Below are positions 1 to 10,718 of a stretch of DNA of 64,000 nt, in pieces. Numbering within the stretch: position 1 is the first letter of the stretch; every line of letters starts with the position of its first letter. The stretch is from Salinivibrio sharmensis (GTDB lineage: Bacteria; Pseudomonadota; Gammaproteobacteria; Enterobacterales; Vibrionaceae). Location: positions 17,277 to 81,276 of the forward strand of contig NZ_MUFC01000007.1 in the NCBI RefSeq assembly GCF_001995985.1, given 5' to 3'. The notes below the pieces were generated by a model. The model did no database searches. It saw nothing but the letters and a program-made list of their open reading frames with translations, and was not told the origin of the DNA. The position numbers and the translations under genes are program-made.

Positions 1-786
1 ACCGGTTACACGCGCCACTTGCGTTTCTACGCGCCCGTCGGCATACAGCTCAAGCCAGCGCCAACCTGGATTCTGGTTATCGAGGGCAAAGTCGTGTGAG
101 TCCGGCATAAACTGGATACAGGTGGAAGGCGCCGCTATCACACGGGCACCTTGATAACGCACATCCAATGCCTGATGGATATGCCCACACACCACAATTT
201 TCGCTTGCGGGTGACGCGACATCACTTGCCAGAATGCCTCTCGGTTAGCCAGTTTGTGCTGATCTAACCACGTACTTCCTGCATCCAACGGGTGGTGGTG
301 CAGTAACACCAACGCATGGCGCTCAGGATGCGCGCTTAAGTGGGTATCCAAAAGGTTCAGTTGCGCTTGTGATAATTCGCCGTGCGGTACACCAGCCACC
401 TGACTGTCGAGCAGCACCATTTGCCAATGCTCCCCCAATAGGACTTGCGAGCAAGAGCGAAGGGTATTTGACTGTAATACCGCACTCATTTCTGGCTGAT
501 AGTCATGATTGCCCGGCAGCCAAAAGCAAGGTTGCTCCCATCGAGCGATACCGTCGACAAAACGGCGATATGACAAGGCGGAGTGATCTTGGGACAGATC
601 CCCCGTTGCAATAATGGCATCGAAAGTCGGGTCGGTGGCACTGATGGCATCCAACACTGCATGATAGCTTTGCAGCGTATTCACACCCAGCAAGCTACCC
701 TGCTCACTCGCGAACAGGTGTGTGTCGGTGATTTGCAAAAGACGAATACAATCGCCGTCGGCGTTATCTATCTGGCAAGACTGCAA
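1..786 (-). CDS. cpdA: 3',5'-cyclic-AMP phosphodiesterase CpdA (3' end outside window)
   Basis: Hydrolyses cAMP to AMP in the cytosol and so tunes CRP signalling. Reading the minus strand gives a metallophosphoesterase with the usual metal-binding motifs in order: LQITDTHLF near the N-terminus, GDLSQD, LPGNHD, and then LVLLHHHP and VCGHIH. The C-terminal part runs off position 1, so the gene is partial. There is no ATG at the front. The only reasonable start in frame is the TTG at 784-786, about 11 nt after an AAAGG; this start is uncertain. The gene lies 22 nt behind the DUF1249 gene in the same direction, matching the nudF-yqiB-cpdA order of enterobacteria and vibrios. Confidence 0.9.
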   Translation of the reverse strand, partial: MQSCQIDNADGDCIRLLQITDTHLFASEQGSLLGVNTLQSYHAVLDAISATDPTFDAIIATGDLSQDHSALSYRRFVDGIARWEQPCFWLPGNHDYQPEMSAVLQSNTLRSCSQVLLGEHWQMVLLDSQVAGVPHGELSQAQLNLLDTHLSAHPERHALVLLHHHPLDAGSTWLDQHKLANREAFWQVMSRHPQAKIVVCGHIHQALDVRYQGARVIAAPSTCIQFMPDSHDFALDNQNPGWRWLELYADGRVETQVARVTG

Positions 787-808
787 CGTTGAAAATACCT
801 TTGCTGGT

Positions 809-1261
809 TTAGTTTAACGGTGATTTATACATGGGATCAGATGCCACCACGCCACGAAGCAGGCAGTGGCCAAGCCAATCCGATAAAAATGCATTAACCT
901 GATGTTTTTCGTCGCGCTGATGCATGCGCGGATTCGGGTAATCATAACGTGGTTTTAAGCGTGAAATCTGCTGCGTGGTACACACTTCCGCGACCCGTGC
1001 ATCGTGATACAAGCGCACTGTCAGGTTAGCACGTAAGTAATCTGGCGCTTCACCTTGGCTCAACTGCGCAATATCAAGCAGAGTGGTATAGCGGGTTGAC
1101 TCACGCACGACCAAGGCATATTCCTGGCCTTGAATATCATATCGACACACCTGTCCCACCTCGTCGCGTTTAGGCATCAAACGGACAAGTTTGGCATAGT
1201 TGGTTTCATACAAGCGCATCATCGCTGGTAAGTCGACACGATATTCTGTTTTCACACACAC
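809..1261 (-). CDS. yqiB: DUF1249 family protein (YqiB-like)
   Basis: A 150-residue cytosolic protein of the DUF1249 family, whose molecular function is unknown. It shows a family-like N-terminus with the sequence MMRLYETNYAKL, followed by a charged C-terminal part (ARVAEVCTTQQ, then a Tyr/Arg/His-rich stretch). It lies between nudF (7 nt upstream) and cpdA, the same place as E. coli yqiB, so it is probably part of the nudF-yqiB-cpdA operon. Identification rests on position and general family resemblance. The annotated start is the ATG at 1261; a start at the internal MMRL would be about 12 residues shorter and is an alternative. Confidence 0.85.
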   Translation of the reverse strand: MCVKTEYRVDLPAMMRLYETNYAKLVRLMPKRDEVGQVCRYDIQGQEYALVVRESTRYTTLLDIAQLSQGEAPDYLRANLTVRLYHDARVAEVCTTQQISRLKPRYDYPNPRMHQRDEKHQVNAFLSDWLGHCLLRGVVASDPMYKSPLN

Positions 1262-1268
1262 CTACTGT

Positions 1269-1907
1269 CTATTCACTGTTTTGTTCATTATAGCTTTGAC
1301 GTAACCGACTGGCATTGAGTTCCAACCATTGCAACGCAATGATTGAGGCGGCGTTTTCAATCTCGCCATCAACCACCTTTTGATAGGCGTGTTGGCGAGA
1401 TAATCGATGCACCAAAATATCTTCATTTTCACTGTCGAGGCCGTGCACGCCTTCCGCTTCCGAGGCATCAACAATCGCGACAAACACATCCAACTGTTCA
1501 GAGCAGCCACCAGAGCTGGATAAGTAACGGGTAACACGCTCCATTTGATGCAGTAATAGTCCAGCTTCTTCTCGCGCCTCACGGTGGGCTACCTGCTCGG
1601 GGGATTGGCCTTTGTCTATCATCCCAGCCACAATTTCTAGTTGCCATGGTGTCGCGCCTGCTGCCATCGCCCCCACGCGGATTTGCTCAAGCATTACTAC
1701 TTCATCACGTACGGGATCATAGGGCAAAACAGCCACCGCATGGCCACGTTCAAACAACTCCCGCACCACGGCGCCACTCCAGCCGCCTTCAAACAAGCGA
1801 TGACGAAACTGATAGCGCTGAATGGAAAAGAAACCTTGATAAAGCGAAGAAATATCCTCGATCACAATATCGTCGCGATCGAATTGTCCGGGCGGATAGT
1901 CTGACAT
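1269..1907 (-). CDS. nudF: ADP-ribose pyrophosphatase NudF
   Basis: Nudix hydrolase of 212 residues that cleaves ADP-ribose to AMP and ribose 5-phosphate. The Nudix box begins at GMIDKGQ and continues to REAREEAGL, so the catalytic REXXEEXG core is intact. The first glutamate of the consensus (GX5E) is a glutamine here, whereas E. coli NudF has Glu. The NudF-specific SSSGGCSE, ENEDI and NAASIIALQWL segments are present. It is the first gene of the leftward nudF-yqiB-cpdA group and diverges from tolC, the same arrangement as in E. coli. Whether the Glu-to-Gln change affects metal binding cannot be judged from sequence. Confidence 0.93.
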   Translation of the reverse strand: MSDYPPGQFDRDDIVIEDISSLYQGFFSIQRYQFRHRLFEGGWSGAVVRELFERGHAVAVLPYDPVRDEVVMLEQIRVGAMAAGATPWQLEIVAGMIDKGQSPEQVAHREAREEAGLLLHQMERVTRYLSSSGGCSEQLDVFVAIVDASEAEGVHGLDSENEDILVHRLSRQHAYQKVVDGEIENAASIIALQWLELNASRLRQSYNEQNSE

Positions 1908-2180
1908 GCGGGCTCCTTATCCTCGATGACACGAGCTGACGAATTGAAGTGCTGAGTCACGCCTAGACCCGCTGGCCTGTGCCGAGCGGCAACGCGCGTC
2001 TTTCTAGCAAACCATAAACTTAACTTTTTTGATAAAAGTTACAACTATTTTTCAGTCCCATTTGCAAATTGGATAGTTTACACTCAATGTCCTAACAAAT
2101 TGTCAGTTTCACGCAAGCATAATTGCGGTAAGCTAGTGGACGTCTATTTATCCAATCGCACAGATTCAGGGATTCCATCT
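1908..2180. promoter_or_regulatory. Divergent nudF / tolC promoter region
   Basis: A 273-nt AT-rich intergenic stretch between two divergent genes. The part next to tolC (about 2020-2110) is the most AT-rich and is the likely tolC promoter. No operator could be named with confidence. An in-frame extension of tolC to position 2100 exists, but it would put about 27 non-family residues before the signal peptide, so this region is treated as untranslated. Confidence 0.5.
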
Positions 2181-3491
2181 ATGAAAAAATTGCTCCCTTT
2201 GGCGTTAAGCTTGGCTCTCGGCAGCGTAAGCAGTGCAGCCCTTGCCGATGATCTCGCCCAAATTTATCAACAAGCGAAGCAAAGCGATCCCACTCTCAAT
2301 CAAGCGGCCGCCGAGCGCGACGCAGCGTTTTCTGCTGTGGATGCAACTCGTGGCACCTTGCTACCACAAATTGCACTTAACGCCAGTTACACGATCCAAC
2401 GTAATGACACTAAAGACAGCAACGATAATGATATCACCAGCGCCGATATCAGCTTAAGCCAACAGCTTTTCAAACGTGATAGCTGGGTCAACCTGGATAT
2501 CAGTGAAATGCAGGCGCGCCAGCTAGATGCGACCTATGCTGCCCAGCAGCAAGGATTAATGCTGCGCGTGGCACAAGCCTATTTTGACGTGCTCCGCGCC
2601 ATGGACAAGCTTGAGTTTATTCAGGCAGAAAAAGCAGCGGTGGGCCGTCAGCTTGAGCAAACCAAGCAACGTTTTGAAGTGGGTCTTTCTGCGATTACCG
2701 ATGTACACGACGCTCAAGCGCAGTATGACGCGGTTCTCGCCGATGAGATTTTGGCTGAAAACGCGCTCACCAACAGCTATGAAGGCTTGCGTGAGATCAC
2801 CGGCCAAGCCCCAAGAGACTTACGCGTACTCGACACTGAGCGCTTTAGTGCCAGTAACCCGCAGCAGCAACCGGCAGCACTGGTCAACGTCGCCGAAGAG
2901 AAAAACCTCGAGCTGCTCGCCAACCGCATTGCTCGCGATACCGCCAAAGAGCAGATTAGGCTGGCCAAAACCGGTCACCTCCCCACGCTGACCTTCAGCG
3001 CGCAATACGGGATGACGGATGTTGATAACCAACACACGCCAGGCTCTACTGATTCCAACGAGGGGACGGCTGCGCTCAACTTTAGCCTACCGCTCTTCAC
3101 CGGCGGCAGCACCTCGGCCAATGTGGAAAAGGCGCAGCATGAGTATGTGGCTGCATCACAAAGCCTGGAAGCCAAATACCGCAGCACAGTGAAAGATGTG
3201 CGCGCTTTCTATAACGATATCAATGCCTCGATTGGCGCACTACGTGCTTATGAGCAAACCGTGGTCTCTGCACGCTCAGCGCTAGAAGCCACTGAAGCAG
3301 GTTTTGAAGTGGGTACTCGTACCATTGTCGATGTTTTGGATGCTACGCGTCGCCTTTACGATGCCAATCGCAACCTCTCCAATGCGCGCTACGACTATAT
3401 TCTAAGCCGTTTACGTTTACACCAAGCCATGGGCACCTTGTCTGAGCAGGACTTGCTCGATATTAACCAAGGGCTGGTGAAACAAGAGTGA
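2181..3491 (+). CDS. tolC: Outer membrane channel protein TolC
   Basis: A 436-residue outer-membrane efflux and type I secretion duct that works with tripartite pumps. The start MKKLLPLALSLALG gives a normal Sec signal peptide with probable cleavage after SAALA, before DDLAQIYQQA. The mature part shows the two OEP repeats: LPQIALNASY..., AQAYFDVLRA, FEVGLSAITDVHDAQAQYD in the first half, and LPLFTGG, AGFEVGTRTIVDVLDATR in the second. The duplicated FEVG motif is typical. A longer reading frame from 2100 exists, but ATG 2181 is preceded by a CAGGGA element and gives the standard N-terminus. A bidirectional terminator follows. Confidence 0.97.
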   Translation: MKKLLPLALSLALGSVSSAALADDLAQIYQQAKQSDPTLNQAAAERDAAFSAVDATRGTLLPQIALNASYTIQRNDTKDSNDNDITSADISLSQQLFKRDSWVNLDISEMQARQLDATYAAQQQGLMLRVAQAYFDVLRAMDKLEFIQAEKAAVGRQLEQTKQRFEVGLSAITDVHDAQAQYDAVLADEILAENALTNSYEGLREITGQAPRDLRVLDTERFSASNPQQQPAALVNVAEEKNLELLANRIARDTAKEQIRLAKTGHLPTLTFSAQYGMTDVDNQHTPGSTDSNEGTAALNFSLPLFTGGSTSANVEKAQHEYVAASQSLEAKYRSTVKDVRAFYNDINASIGALRAYEQTVVSARSALEATEAGFEVGTRTIVDVLDATRRLYDANRNLSNARYDYILSRLRLHQAMGTLSEQDLLDINQGLVKQE

Positions 3492-3515
3492 TTCACGCTT
3501 GAGGCTCTAATATGC

Positions 3516-3542
3516 AAAAAGGTGCCAACAGGCACCTTTTTT
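3516..3542. terminator. Bidirectional intrinsic terminator between tolC and hldE
   Basis: Stem AAAAAGGTGCC (3516-3526), loop AACA, and GGCACCTTTTT (3531-3541). A-tracts and T-tracts on both sides let it end transcription of tolC rightward and hldE leftward. Confidence 0.9.
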
Positions 3543-3566
3543 ATTGTCAGTTGAAAGGGCAAGGCG

Positions 3567-4994
3567 CTATTGACCACGCCGAATCGACTCAATGATTTCG
3601 GTGGTAGAGCAGCCATCTTCAAAATTAAGCACTTTGACCTCTCCCCCGTTGGCAAGCACCGCCTCGGCACCAGCAATCTCGTTGACCTGATAATCACCGC
3701 CTTTAACGAGCAAGTCGGGCAAGACTTCGCCAATCAGGCGCGCAGGCGTTTCTTCGCCAAAAGGAACCACCCAATCGACTGCGCCCAGTCCTGCTAGCAC
3801 CGCCATCCGTCGATCAGTTGGATTGACAGGACGGCCAGGCCCTTTCAAAGCTTGTACCGATGCGTCGGTGTTAACGGCAACAATCAGGCGATCGCCTAGC
3901 TTGGCGGCCTCATTGAGGTACGCCACATGGCCTGCATGCAAAATATCAAAGCAGCCATTGGTCATCACCACTTTCTCTCCTCGCCCTTGGGCGACGTGCA
4001 CCGCATCAATTAGCTGCGCTTCGGTGGTGACGCCAAAACCAGACTCGTGCGAGCCGTGTACCGCTTCGGTCAGCTCGATAGTAGAGAGGGTTGAAGTACC
4101 CAACTTGCCCACCACCACACCGGCAGCGGCATTAGCCAGCGCACAGGCTTGCTCGATCGGTTTGCCCGCGGCCAAGGATGCCGCCAGTACCGATATCACC
4201 GTATCCCCAGCCCCTGTGACGTCATACACTTCTTTGGCCAGCGTTGGTAAGTTCAGCGGCGCGGCATCCGGGCGTAGCAATGTCATTCCATGTTCACTAC
4301 GGGTGACCAGCAGCGCACCAAGCTCGTATTGCTTGATCAGCGCTAAACCTTTTTCTTCCAAGCTTTGATCGTCCGTCACTGAGCCTGCCACCGCTTCAAA
4401 CTCCGCCATGTTCGGCGTCAGTAAGCTCGCCCCTCGATATCGCTCAAAGTCTGTGCCTTTAGGGTCAACCAAGGTGGTGACATCCGCTTGTTTGGCGGCC
4501 TGAATCAATGTTTGTACCTCGGCCAGCGCGCCCTTGGCATAGTCCGATAAGATCATCGCCTGCGTCTTGGGCAATGCCGCTTCGACTTTGGCCAGCATGG
4601 GTGCCACATCCACCCCCGCAAATCCCTCTTCAAAATCCAGACGAATCAACTGCTGGTTACGGCTCATGACTCGAAGCTTAGTAATGGTGGGATGCGAGTC
4701 TAACGCCACAAAATCACAGCTAACATTTAACGAGTCGAGGGTTTGCGTGAGCGCGTCAGCTTGCTCATCCTTGCCCGTCAGGCCAATCAGCTGAGTCTGT
4801 CCACCCAAGGCTGCGATATTCATCGCCACGTTCGCGGCGCCACCTGGGCGTTCTTCCGTTTGATTGATTTTCACTACAGGCACGGGCGCTTCCGGGGAAA
4901 TACGTCCGGTCGGCCCATACCAGTAGCGATCGAGCATCACATCACCGACGACCAGAACATTGGCTTGGCTGTAGTCAGGAAGGCTGAGTTTCAT
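3567..4994 (-). CDS. hldE: Bifunctional heptose 7-phosphate kinase / heptose 1-phosphate adenylyltransferase HldE
   Basis: A 475-residue enzyme of ADP-L-glycero-D-manno-heptose synthesis for the LPS inner core. The N-terminal PfkB/ribokinase domain (about 1-320) has the [15 protein letters not shown] sugar-binding motif and the DVTGAGDT catalytic motif. The C-terminal cytidylyltransferase-like domain (from about 344) has [12 protein letters not shown] with the HXGH nucleotide-binding signature. The start at 4994 is supported by a GGAG six bases upstream. Both domains are full length, so the fusion is intact, as in E. coli rfaE. It diverges from lpxL, which acts in the same envelope pathway. 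Confidence 0.97.
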   Translation of the reverse strand: MKLSLPDYSQANVLVVGDVMLDRYWYGPTGRISPEAPVPVVKINQTEERPGGAANVAMNIAALGGQTQLIGLTGKDEQADALTQTLDSLNVSCDFVALDSHPTITKLRVMSRNQQLIRLDFEEGFAGVDVAPMLAKVEAALPKTQAMILSDYAKGALAEVQTLIQAAKQADVTTLVDPKGTDFERYRGASLLTPNMAEFEAVAGSVTDDQSLEEKGLALIKQYELGALLVTRSEHGMTLLRPDAAPLNLPTLAKEVYDVTGAGDTVISVLAASLAAGKPIEQACALANAAAGVVVGKLGTSTLSTIELTEAVHGSHESGFGVTTEAQLIDAVHVAQGRGEKVVMTNGCFDILHAGHVAYLNEAAKLGDRLIVAVNTDASVQALKGPGRPVNPTDRRMAVLAGLGAVDWVVPFGEETPARLIGEVLPDLLVKGGDYQVNEIAGAEAVLANGGEVKVLNFEDGCSTTEIIESIRRGQ

Positions 4995-5189
4995 CTGGAT
5001 CTCCGAATACTGTCGTTACCGAGCGATAGTAGCATAGCCATAGGCTAAATGGGGCGCTCTCAGGCGTGTGCTGCGCACAATCTCAACACTCACTGCGCAC
5101 ACTCGCGCAGGACAGCGCCAAGAATTTACTCTACAATGGCGCGGGCCGTACGGCTCTTTCTGGTTTGGTTTTCATGAGTCATTAACGCT

Positions 5190-6119
5190 ATGAGCGATTT
5201 TTCAGCCCCCACTTTTCGCATTGGGTTTCTTCACCCTCGCTATCTTCATACCTGGCTCGGCGTCGGGTTAATGTATCTGGCTAGCTGGCTGCCTTATCGC
5301 GTCCAATTCTATTTAGGCCGCGGTTTAGGTCACTTGATGCATACACTAATGAAACGCCGCGTTAAAATTGCCGATCGTAACCTAGCGCTGTGCTTTCCAG
5401 AGATGACGCCCGCTAACCGCGCTGCGATGGTGAAAGAAAATTTTGCCAACGCTGGCCTTGCCTTGTTCGAGACTGGTATGGCGTGGTTTTGGCCCAAATG
5501 GCGAATCAACAAGCATGTCACCATTGAGGGACTAGACACCCTGCTTGAGCTTGAACAACAAGGCAAAGGCGTGCTGTTGATTGCTGTGCACTCACTGAAC
5601 TTAGAGATTGGCGCGCGCGGCTTAAGCGAACAAACGCCTGGCGTGGGTGTATACCGCCCCAACACCAACCCTGTGTATGACTGGTTTCAATTCCGTGGCC
5701 GAATGAAGCGTAATATTGGGGTTGATCGCAAAGACGTCAAATCGATGATCCACTACCTCAAAGAAGGCCATCGAATGTGGTATGCGCCCGATCACGACTA
5801 TGGTCGCCGCCGCTCAACCTTTGCTCCGCTGTTTGCGGTCAAACAAGCTTGCACCACCACAGGCACCAGTTTGCTGACTCATGCCGGTCACGCCACCGTG
5901 GTACCTTTTTCTGTAGTGAGAGAACGGCGGCTAGGCCAATACCGCGTTAAAATCGACCCACCGATAACGGATTTCCCTAAAGAGGCGCATGCCGCAGCCG
6001 TGGTCACTAACCAAGCGGTTGAGCGTTTGATCCTGCGCGCCCCTGAGCAATATATGTGGTTGCATCGCCGTTTTAAAACCCGCCCAGAGGGTGAACCTTC
6101 CTTATATGAGGGAATCTAG
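5190..6119 (+). CDS. lpxL: Lipid A biosynthesis acyltransferase, LpxL (HtrB) type
   Basis: A 309-residue inner-membrane acyltransferase that adds a secondary acyl chain to the Kdo2-lipid A precursor from acyl-ACP. The N-terminus carries one membrane segment (WLGVGLMYLASWLPY). The HX4E catalytic motif is HSLNLE. The following GVGVYRPNTNPVYDW, MWYAPDHDYG and APEQYMWLHRRFKTRPEG blocks match LpxL rather than the LpxM branch. The acyl chain used cannot be read from the sequence. It diverges from hldE across about 195 nt that presumably holds both promoters. Confidence 0.92.
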   Translation: MSDFSAPTFRIGFLHPRYLHTWLGVGLMYLASWLPYRVQFYLGRGLGHLMHTLMKRRVKIADRNLALCFPEMTPANRAAMVKENFANAGLALFETGMAWFWPKWRINKHVTIEGLDTLLELEQQGKGVLLIAVHSLNLEIGARGLSEQTPGVGVYRPNTNPVYDWFQFRGRMKRNIGVDRKDVKSMIHYLKEGHRMWYAPDHDYGRRRSTFAPLFAVKQACTTTGTSLLTHAGHATVVPFSVVRERRLGQYRVKIDPPITDFPKEAHAAAVVTNQAVERLILRAPEQYMWLHRRFKTRPEGEPSLYEGI

Positions 6120-6127
6120 CCCCATAT

Positions 6128-6146
6128 AGGCCGCCAATCGCGGCCT
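6128..6146 (+). terminator. Probable stem-loop terminator after lpxL
   Basis: AGGCCGC / GCGGCCT stem of 7 bp with loop CAATC, just 9 nt after the lpxL stop. Only a weak CATTATTG tail follows, so termination efficiency is uncertain. It also lies downstream of the convergent glnE. Confidence 0.5.
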
Positions 6147-6166
6147 CATTATTGCGCCTTACGCTG

Positions 6167-9022
6167 CTAGTCTGCTTGCCCATCAAACCACTGTTGCCAG
6201 GCTTGCTGCACGATTTCACGCTCATCGATAAAGGCATCAGCCTCCACCTTACCACTCTCACCCGCCAAATGGCTGCGATGAAGCGCATTGCGCATCCGCG
6301 TATAGGCCGACTTTAACCCCGCCGCCTGCGCCAGTGGCATCACTCCCAGCTCTCCGGCTTGCTCAAAAATGCGCGCATTGTCGCTGTAACGGGTAAGCGC
6401 CGGTTGACTGGCACTGTTGCCGAGCACTAAGTATTGCGCCAAGAACTCGATATCAGTGATCCCACCAGCGTCTTCCTTGATGGAGAAGGTATCTTTTTGT
6501 CCTGTCGCTTTATGCTGACGCATTTTTTCACGCATGCCACTGACTTGCTCTCTCAAAGTCTCCCTTTCTCGTGGGGCAGCAAGAATATGATGACGCACCT
6601 CGGTAAACGCGGACTCAAGCTGAGGGTCACCGTATATCATGCGCGCACGCACCAGCGCCTGATGCTCCCATGTCCAGGCTTCGTTTTGTTGGTAATCCGC
6701 GTAAGCCTCCAGTGTACTGACTAGCATTCCAGAGGTGCCAGAAGGGCGAAGGCGTGTGTCTATTTCATAGAGTACCCCAGAAGGTGTACGCGTAGAGAAA
6801 AGGTGGACGATTCGCTGGGCCAGACGCAGATAAAACTGCCGACCATCAATCACTTTGCGACCGTCAGTCTCGATATCCGCGGGGCAGTCATGCAGAAAAA
6901 CCACGTCGAGATCGGAGTTATAACCCAGCTCCCATCCGCCTAACTTGCCGTAGCCAATCACCGCAAAACCACGCCCCTCGCGCTCGCCTAAGTGTGTCGG
7001 TTGGCCATATTTTTCCACCATTTGGTGCCAGGCCTGATTGACCACCGCCTCCACAATCGCTTCGGCCAAGTAAGTCAAATGATCACTGACGCGCATCACG
7101 GGCAGCACACCGGCGATATCCGCCGCGGCAATTTTTAATAACTGAACTTGCTTAAATTGACGCACCGCTTCCATTTGTTGCTCCATATCCTCAACCGGGA
7201 TACGGGCAAGATAATCGCGTAATTCGCTGCGATAGGCATCGGGCGCTAAAGGTTGGTACAAATGGGTTAAATCGAGCAGCTCATCCAGTAGCAAAGGATA
7301 ACGTGCTAACTTCTCTGCTACCATCGGGCTCGCCGTACAAAGCCGCAACAGCTGATCGATCGCCCCGGGGTGCTCATCCAACAGCTCTAAGTAGGTAGTC
7401 CGTGTCGAGATATTGAGTAACAGGTGGGTGATATGTGGCAACACCTGCTGTGGTTGCGGTAACGTCAGTAGCTTGCTTAACATCACCGGCATCAGACGGT
7501 TGAGCACCTCACGTCCTCGCGGCCCCACAGTGCGCTTGGCGAGCTCTTGTTTAAACGCCAATAACTGCTCAGCAATATTGGTGTCCGGTAGATCTATACC
7601 CGCTAAGATCAAGTGGGCGTTTTCTACATCTCGCGCCATCGCCCATAGATCATGATACTCAGTGTCGACATCCGTGTCTGTTTCTTGCTCATCTTCGCCA
7701 ATCAAGCCAGAAAAAACCTGATTAACCGCTTGCATATGCTGGGTGATATCGGCCTGTAAGCGCGCCCAGTCGTTGACTCCCATAGCGTGACAAAGCCGCT
7801 CACGATCCAGGTCGTTATCGGGCAAGGTCTGCGTTTGGTTGTCATCAATGGCTTGCAGGAGGTTTTCGACCCGGCGCAAATAGCAATACGCGGCCTTTAA
7901 TTGGCTTACCTCAGCGGTAGGCAATAATTCCAGTTCCGCAATCGCATCTAAAGTGTCGAGTAAGCCACGCTGGCGCAAGCTGGGCTCACGGCCGCCGCGA
8001 ATAAGCTGAAACGACTGAGCAATAAATTCAATTTCCCGAATGCCTCCTGCACCGAGTTTAATATTGTCTGTCAACCCACGCCGGCGTACTTCACGTTGGA
8101 TAAGCTGCTTCATCCGCCGCAGCGCTTGAATGGCACTAAAGTCAATATAGCGACGAAACACAAACGGGCGTAACATTTGGCGAAGGGTCTGATAGCACTC
8201 ATATTGCTCTTTACCCATCACGCGCGCTTTCACCATCGCATAGCGCTCCCAATCACGCCCTTGCTCTTGGTAGTAATCCTCCAATGCCGAGAAGCTCATT
8301 ACCAAAGGACCGCTATCGCCAAAGGGACGAAGACGCATATCAACCCGATAACAAAAACCGTCCACCGTGGGTTGGTCGAGCGCTTTGATCAGGCGCTGCC
8401 CTAGCCGGGTAAAGAATTGCGCGTTGGCGATACTTTTTCTTGCCCCCTGCGTCTCTCCAGACTCCGGGTACGTGAAAATTAAATCAATGTCGGAGGAAAA
8501 ATTGAGCTCGCCGCCACCAAGTTTGCCCATGCCCAAAATCAGCATAGGTTGCGGCTCCCCCTCCGGGCTCATAGGTGTGCCCCAGTCTTGGCAGCCGCGA
8601 TGATAAAGCCATTGATAGGCAGATAAGATTTGCGCTTCCGCAAGGGCTGACAGGTGCTGTAAACCTTGCTCAACCGGCCACCGGTCGTGGATTTCTTGCC
8701 ACGCTATCCATACGAGCTCACGCTGGCGATGCCGACGGAGTTGGCGGTGAAACTCGCCCTCATCGGACACCGATTCCAGCGCCTGACTCAGCTCAGTTTG
8801 GTATGTTTGCTCACGCGAGGTTTGCTGATGATGCTGATACAGCCAATCGAGTAGCCCAGGAGTTTGGACTAATGCTTTGGCGATAAACTCACTACAGACC
8901 AAGGCCTGCTCGAGTTGCTCTCGCGCAGCCCCCTGCCACTGCGGCAAAGCATTAGGGGCAAATTCGTTTAATCGTGTCCAGTGCTGGTGCAAACAAGCGG
9001 CAAGCGAGTCAGAGAGTACCAT
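6167..9022 (-). CDS. glnE: Bifunctional glutamine synthetase adenylyltransferase / adenylyl-removing enzyme GlnE
   Basis: A 951-residue enzyme that adenylylates (inactivates) or deadenylylates (activates) glutamine synthetase in response to PII state and glutamine. Two nucleotidyltransferase domains are visible. The N-terminal adenylyl-removase has [19 protein letters not shown]. The C-terminal adenylyltransferase has [20 protein letters not shown]. Each is followed by helical GlnD-PII-like regions with GGIREIEF and GGITDIEF. The length is that of E. coli GlnE. The start is supported by AAGGA seven bases upstream. In E. coli glnE sits next to hldE and ygiF; here those genes remain nearby but lpxL and a chemoreceptor are interposed. 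Confidence 0.97.
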   Translation of the reverse strand: MVLSDSLAACLHQHWTRLNEFAPNALPQWQGAAREQLEQALVCSEFIAKALVQTPGLLDWLYQHHQQTSREQTYQTELSQALESVSDEGEFHRQLRRHRQRELVWIAWQEIHDRWPVEQGLQHLSALAEAQILSAYQWLYHRGCQDWGTPMSPEGEPQPMLILGMGKLGGGELNFSSDIDLIFTYPESGETQGARKSIANAQFFTRLGQRLIKALDQPTVDGFCYRVDMRLRPFGDSGPLVMSFSALEDYYQEQGRDWERYAMVKARVMGKEQYECYQTLRQMLRPFVFRRYIDFSAIQALRRMKQLIQREVRRRGLTDNIKLGAGGIREIEFIAQSFQLIRGGREPSLRQRGLLDTLDAIAELELLPTAEVSQLKAAYCYLRRVENLLQAIDDNQTQTLPDNDLDRERLCHAMGVNDWARLQADITQHMQAVNQVFSGLIGEDEQETDTDVDTEYHDLWAMARDVENAHLILAGIDLPDTNIAEQLLAFKQELAKRTVGPRGREVLNRLMPVMLSKLLTLPQPQQVLPHITHLLLNISTRTTYLELLDEHPGAIDQLLRLCTASPMVAEKLARYPLLLDELLDLTHLYQPLAPDAYRSELRDYLARIPVEDMEQQMEAVRQFKQVQLLKIAAADIAGVLPVMRVSDHLTYLAEAIVEAVVNQAWHQMVEKYGQPTHLGEREGRGFAVIGYGKLGGWELGYNSDLDVVFLHDCPADIETDGRKVIDGRQFYLRLAQRIVHLFSTRTPSGVLYEIDTRLRPSGTSGMLVSTLEAYADYQQNEAWTWEHQALVRARMIYGDPQLESAFTEVRHHILAAPRERETLREQVSGMREKMRQHKATGQKDTFSIKEDAGGITDIEFLAQYLVLGNSASQPALTRYSDNARIFEQAGELGVMPLAQAAGLKSAYTRMRNALHRSHLAGESGKVEADAFIDEREIVQQAWQQWFDGQAD

Positions 9023-9057
9023 GGGCAGTCCTTTTGCTGTCGTCCTGCTTCGACACT

Positions 9058-9089
9058 AACAAAAACGGCCCACCGATGCAGCGAGCCGT
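9058..9089 (-). terminator. Intrinsic terminator of the chemoreceptor gene
   Basis: Read on the minus strand: ACGGCTC (9089-9083) pairs with GGGCCGT (9071-9065), with one G-U pair, followed by a run of five Ts. It sits between the chemoreceptor stop and the glnE start. Confidence 0.7.
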
Positions 9090-9116
9090 TGTTGGTTACG
9101 CCGTAAAACCTCAAAC

Positions 9117-10718
9117 TTAGACCTTAAAGGCCTCAATTTTATCTTTGAGAGATTGCGCACTTTGTTCAACCATCTCTGCCGTTTCATGCAGCTCAGACGC
9201 TACCGTTACCGAGGCTTGAACCAAATCTTTAACATTGGTGAGGTTTTGGTTCATCTCACCGGCCACTGACGCTTGCTGCTCAGCCGAGGAGGCAATTTGG
9301 AAGTTCATGTCATTGAGCGATTGGATTTGCGTGACGATTTGCTCAAGCTCTCCGCCAGCCTGGCTCACTGACTCGACACCAGTGTTGGCCTCGGAAACAC
9401 TGCGATCCATCAACCCCACCGCTTTTTGCGCACTTTGCTGCAACTGGGTGATCATGTCTTGAATTTCTACCGTGGCTTCTTGGGTGTGTTGCGCCAGCTT
9501 GCGTACTTCATCAGCCACCACCGCAAAGCCACGCCCCGTATCGCCCGCTCGCGCGGCTTCAATCGCCGCATTGAGTGCCAGTAGATTGGTTTGCTCTGAA
9601 ATTCCCTGAATGGTGACCACGACGGTACCGATTTTCTCCACCTGGGCATCGACCTGCCCCACGACCTGGGATGACTCGCTGATGTCGTTGGACAGCTCAT
9701 TGATGGTTTGGATGGTACTGCTCACGTGCTCTTGGCCACTGTTCGCCTGTTGGCTAGAGGTTTCCGTCGCTTTAGCCGCCTCTCGCGTATGCTCAGCGAC
9801 GGTTTGCACGGTTGCACTCATCTCACTCATCGCCGAGGCGAGCTGATCCATCTCAGAGAACTGTTCTTGCGATGACTCTTTGGTTTCCGACATGCTGATC
9901 GTCATAATCTCAGCCAGAGAAGAAAGATCATCCGACGCTTGGCGCTGGGCGTTAATCACATCCACCAATTGCTGACGCGATCTTTCCAGCTCACGAGCTA
10001 AATCACCGAACTCGTCTCGGCTATTCATTTCAATCGGCTCACTGAGGTCACGGTTGGCGAGAGCCCGAATTCTGTCGGTGAGATAATTAATTTGGCGCAG
10101 CATAATATTGGAGCCGCCCAGCAAAATAACCATAAAAGAGACAATCATCAGCGCGGTTTGCCAGGCTACCTGAATCATATAATCTTGGTAATATGCCTGC
10201 GCCTCCGACGTCGGTTGTGATGCCACCAGCCACCAATCACTGCCGCCTACGGGCACGGCATAGCCATGACGGCCACCGTCATAAACGGTATAGCTAAACG
10301 CGCCTGATTGGTTGAGAAATAAGTCAGCGACATCGGTTCCGGTGCTGTCATCCGGTACGCGTAACGCGTCAAACTGGCGCATTGAAGGGTGAGACCAGAC
10401 CTGGCGAGTGGTGCCATTGACCAAATATAAATAAGCCCCTTCGCTGAATTCGGCGTTCATGGTATCCACCGCCTCTCGCATCAAGCGCTCCCCATCAGGC
10501 TGATCGATGAGGGTGCCGGTCATGGCCGCACTGGATTGTGCAAGCTCTTGGGTCTGATTCAGAGTAAAATCAATCACGGACTGGCGAAACGTGTTCGCAT
10601 CCCACATCTGCTTACCGACCAGAATAATGGTACTAAAGACCATGAGAATCACGAGTTTTGGGATCAAGCGCAGATTGGTAACGGGTTTTTCCCACGCATA
10701 GAAGGTATGTTTAGCCAT
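9117..10718 (-). CDS. Methyl-accepting chemotaxis protein with periplasmic Cache-type sensor
   Basis: A 533-residue transmembrane chemoreceptor. After a short cytosolic start ([12 protein letters not shown]) comes TM1 (about 15-35, [18 protein letters not shown]), then a periplasmic domain of about 150 residues. That domain contains [19 protein letters not shown] followed by WWLVASQP, which resembles a single Cache (sCache_2) domain. TM2 ([15 protein letters not shown]), a HAMP region and the signalling hairpin with [18 protein letters not shown] and [15 protein letters not shown] follow. The reading frame extends to 10814, but the ATG at 10718, with AGGA just upstream, gives the normal receptor N-terminus. 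No C-terminal NWETF-type pentapeptide is seen. The ligand is unknown. Confidence 0.92.
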   Translation of the reverse strand: MAKHTFYAWEKPVTNLRLIPKLVILMVFSTIILVGKQMWDANTFRQSVIDFTLNQTQELAQSSAAMTGTLIDQPDGERLMREAVDTMNAEFSEGAYLYLVNGTTRQVWSHPSMRQFDALRVPDDSTGTDVADLFLNQSGAFSYTVYDGGRHGYAVPVGGSDWWLVASQPTSEAQAYYQDYMIQVAWQTALMIVSFMVILLGGSNIMLRQINYLTDRIRALANRDLSEPIEMNSRDEFGDLARELERSRQQLVDVINAQRQASDDLSSLAEIMTISMSETKESSQEQFSEMDQLASAMSEMSATVQTVAEHTREAAKATETSSQQANSGQEHVSSTIQTINELSNDISESSQVVGQVDAQVEKIGTVVVTIQGISEQTNLLALNAAIEAARAGDTGRGFAVVADEVRKLAQHTQEATVEIQDMITQLQQSAQKAVGLMDRSVSEANTGVESVSQAGGELEQIVTQIQSLNDMNFQIASSAEQQASVAGEMNQNLTNVKDLVQASVTVASELHETAEMVEQSAQSLKDKIEAFKV

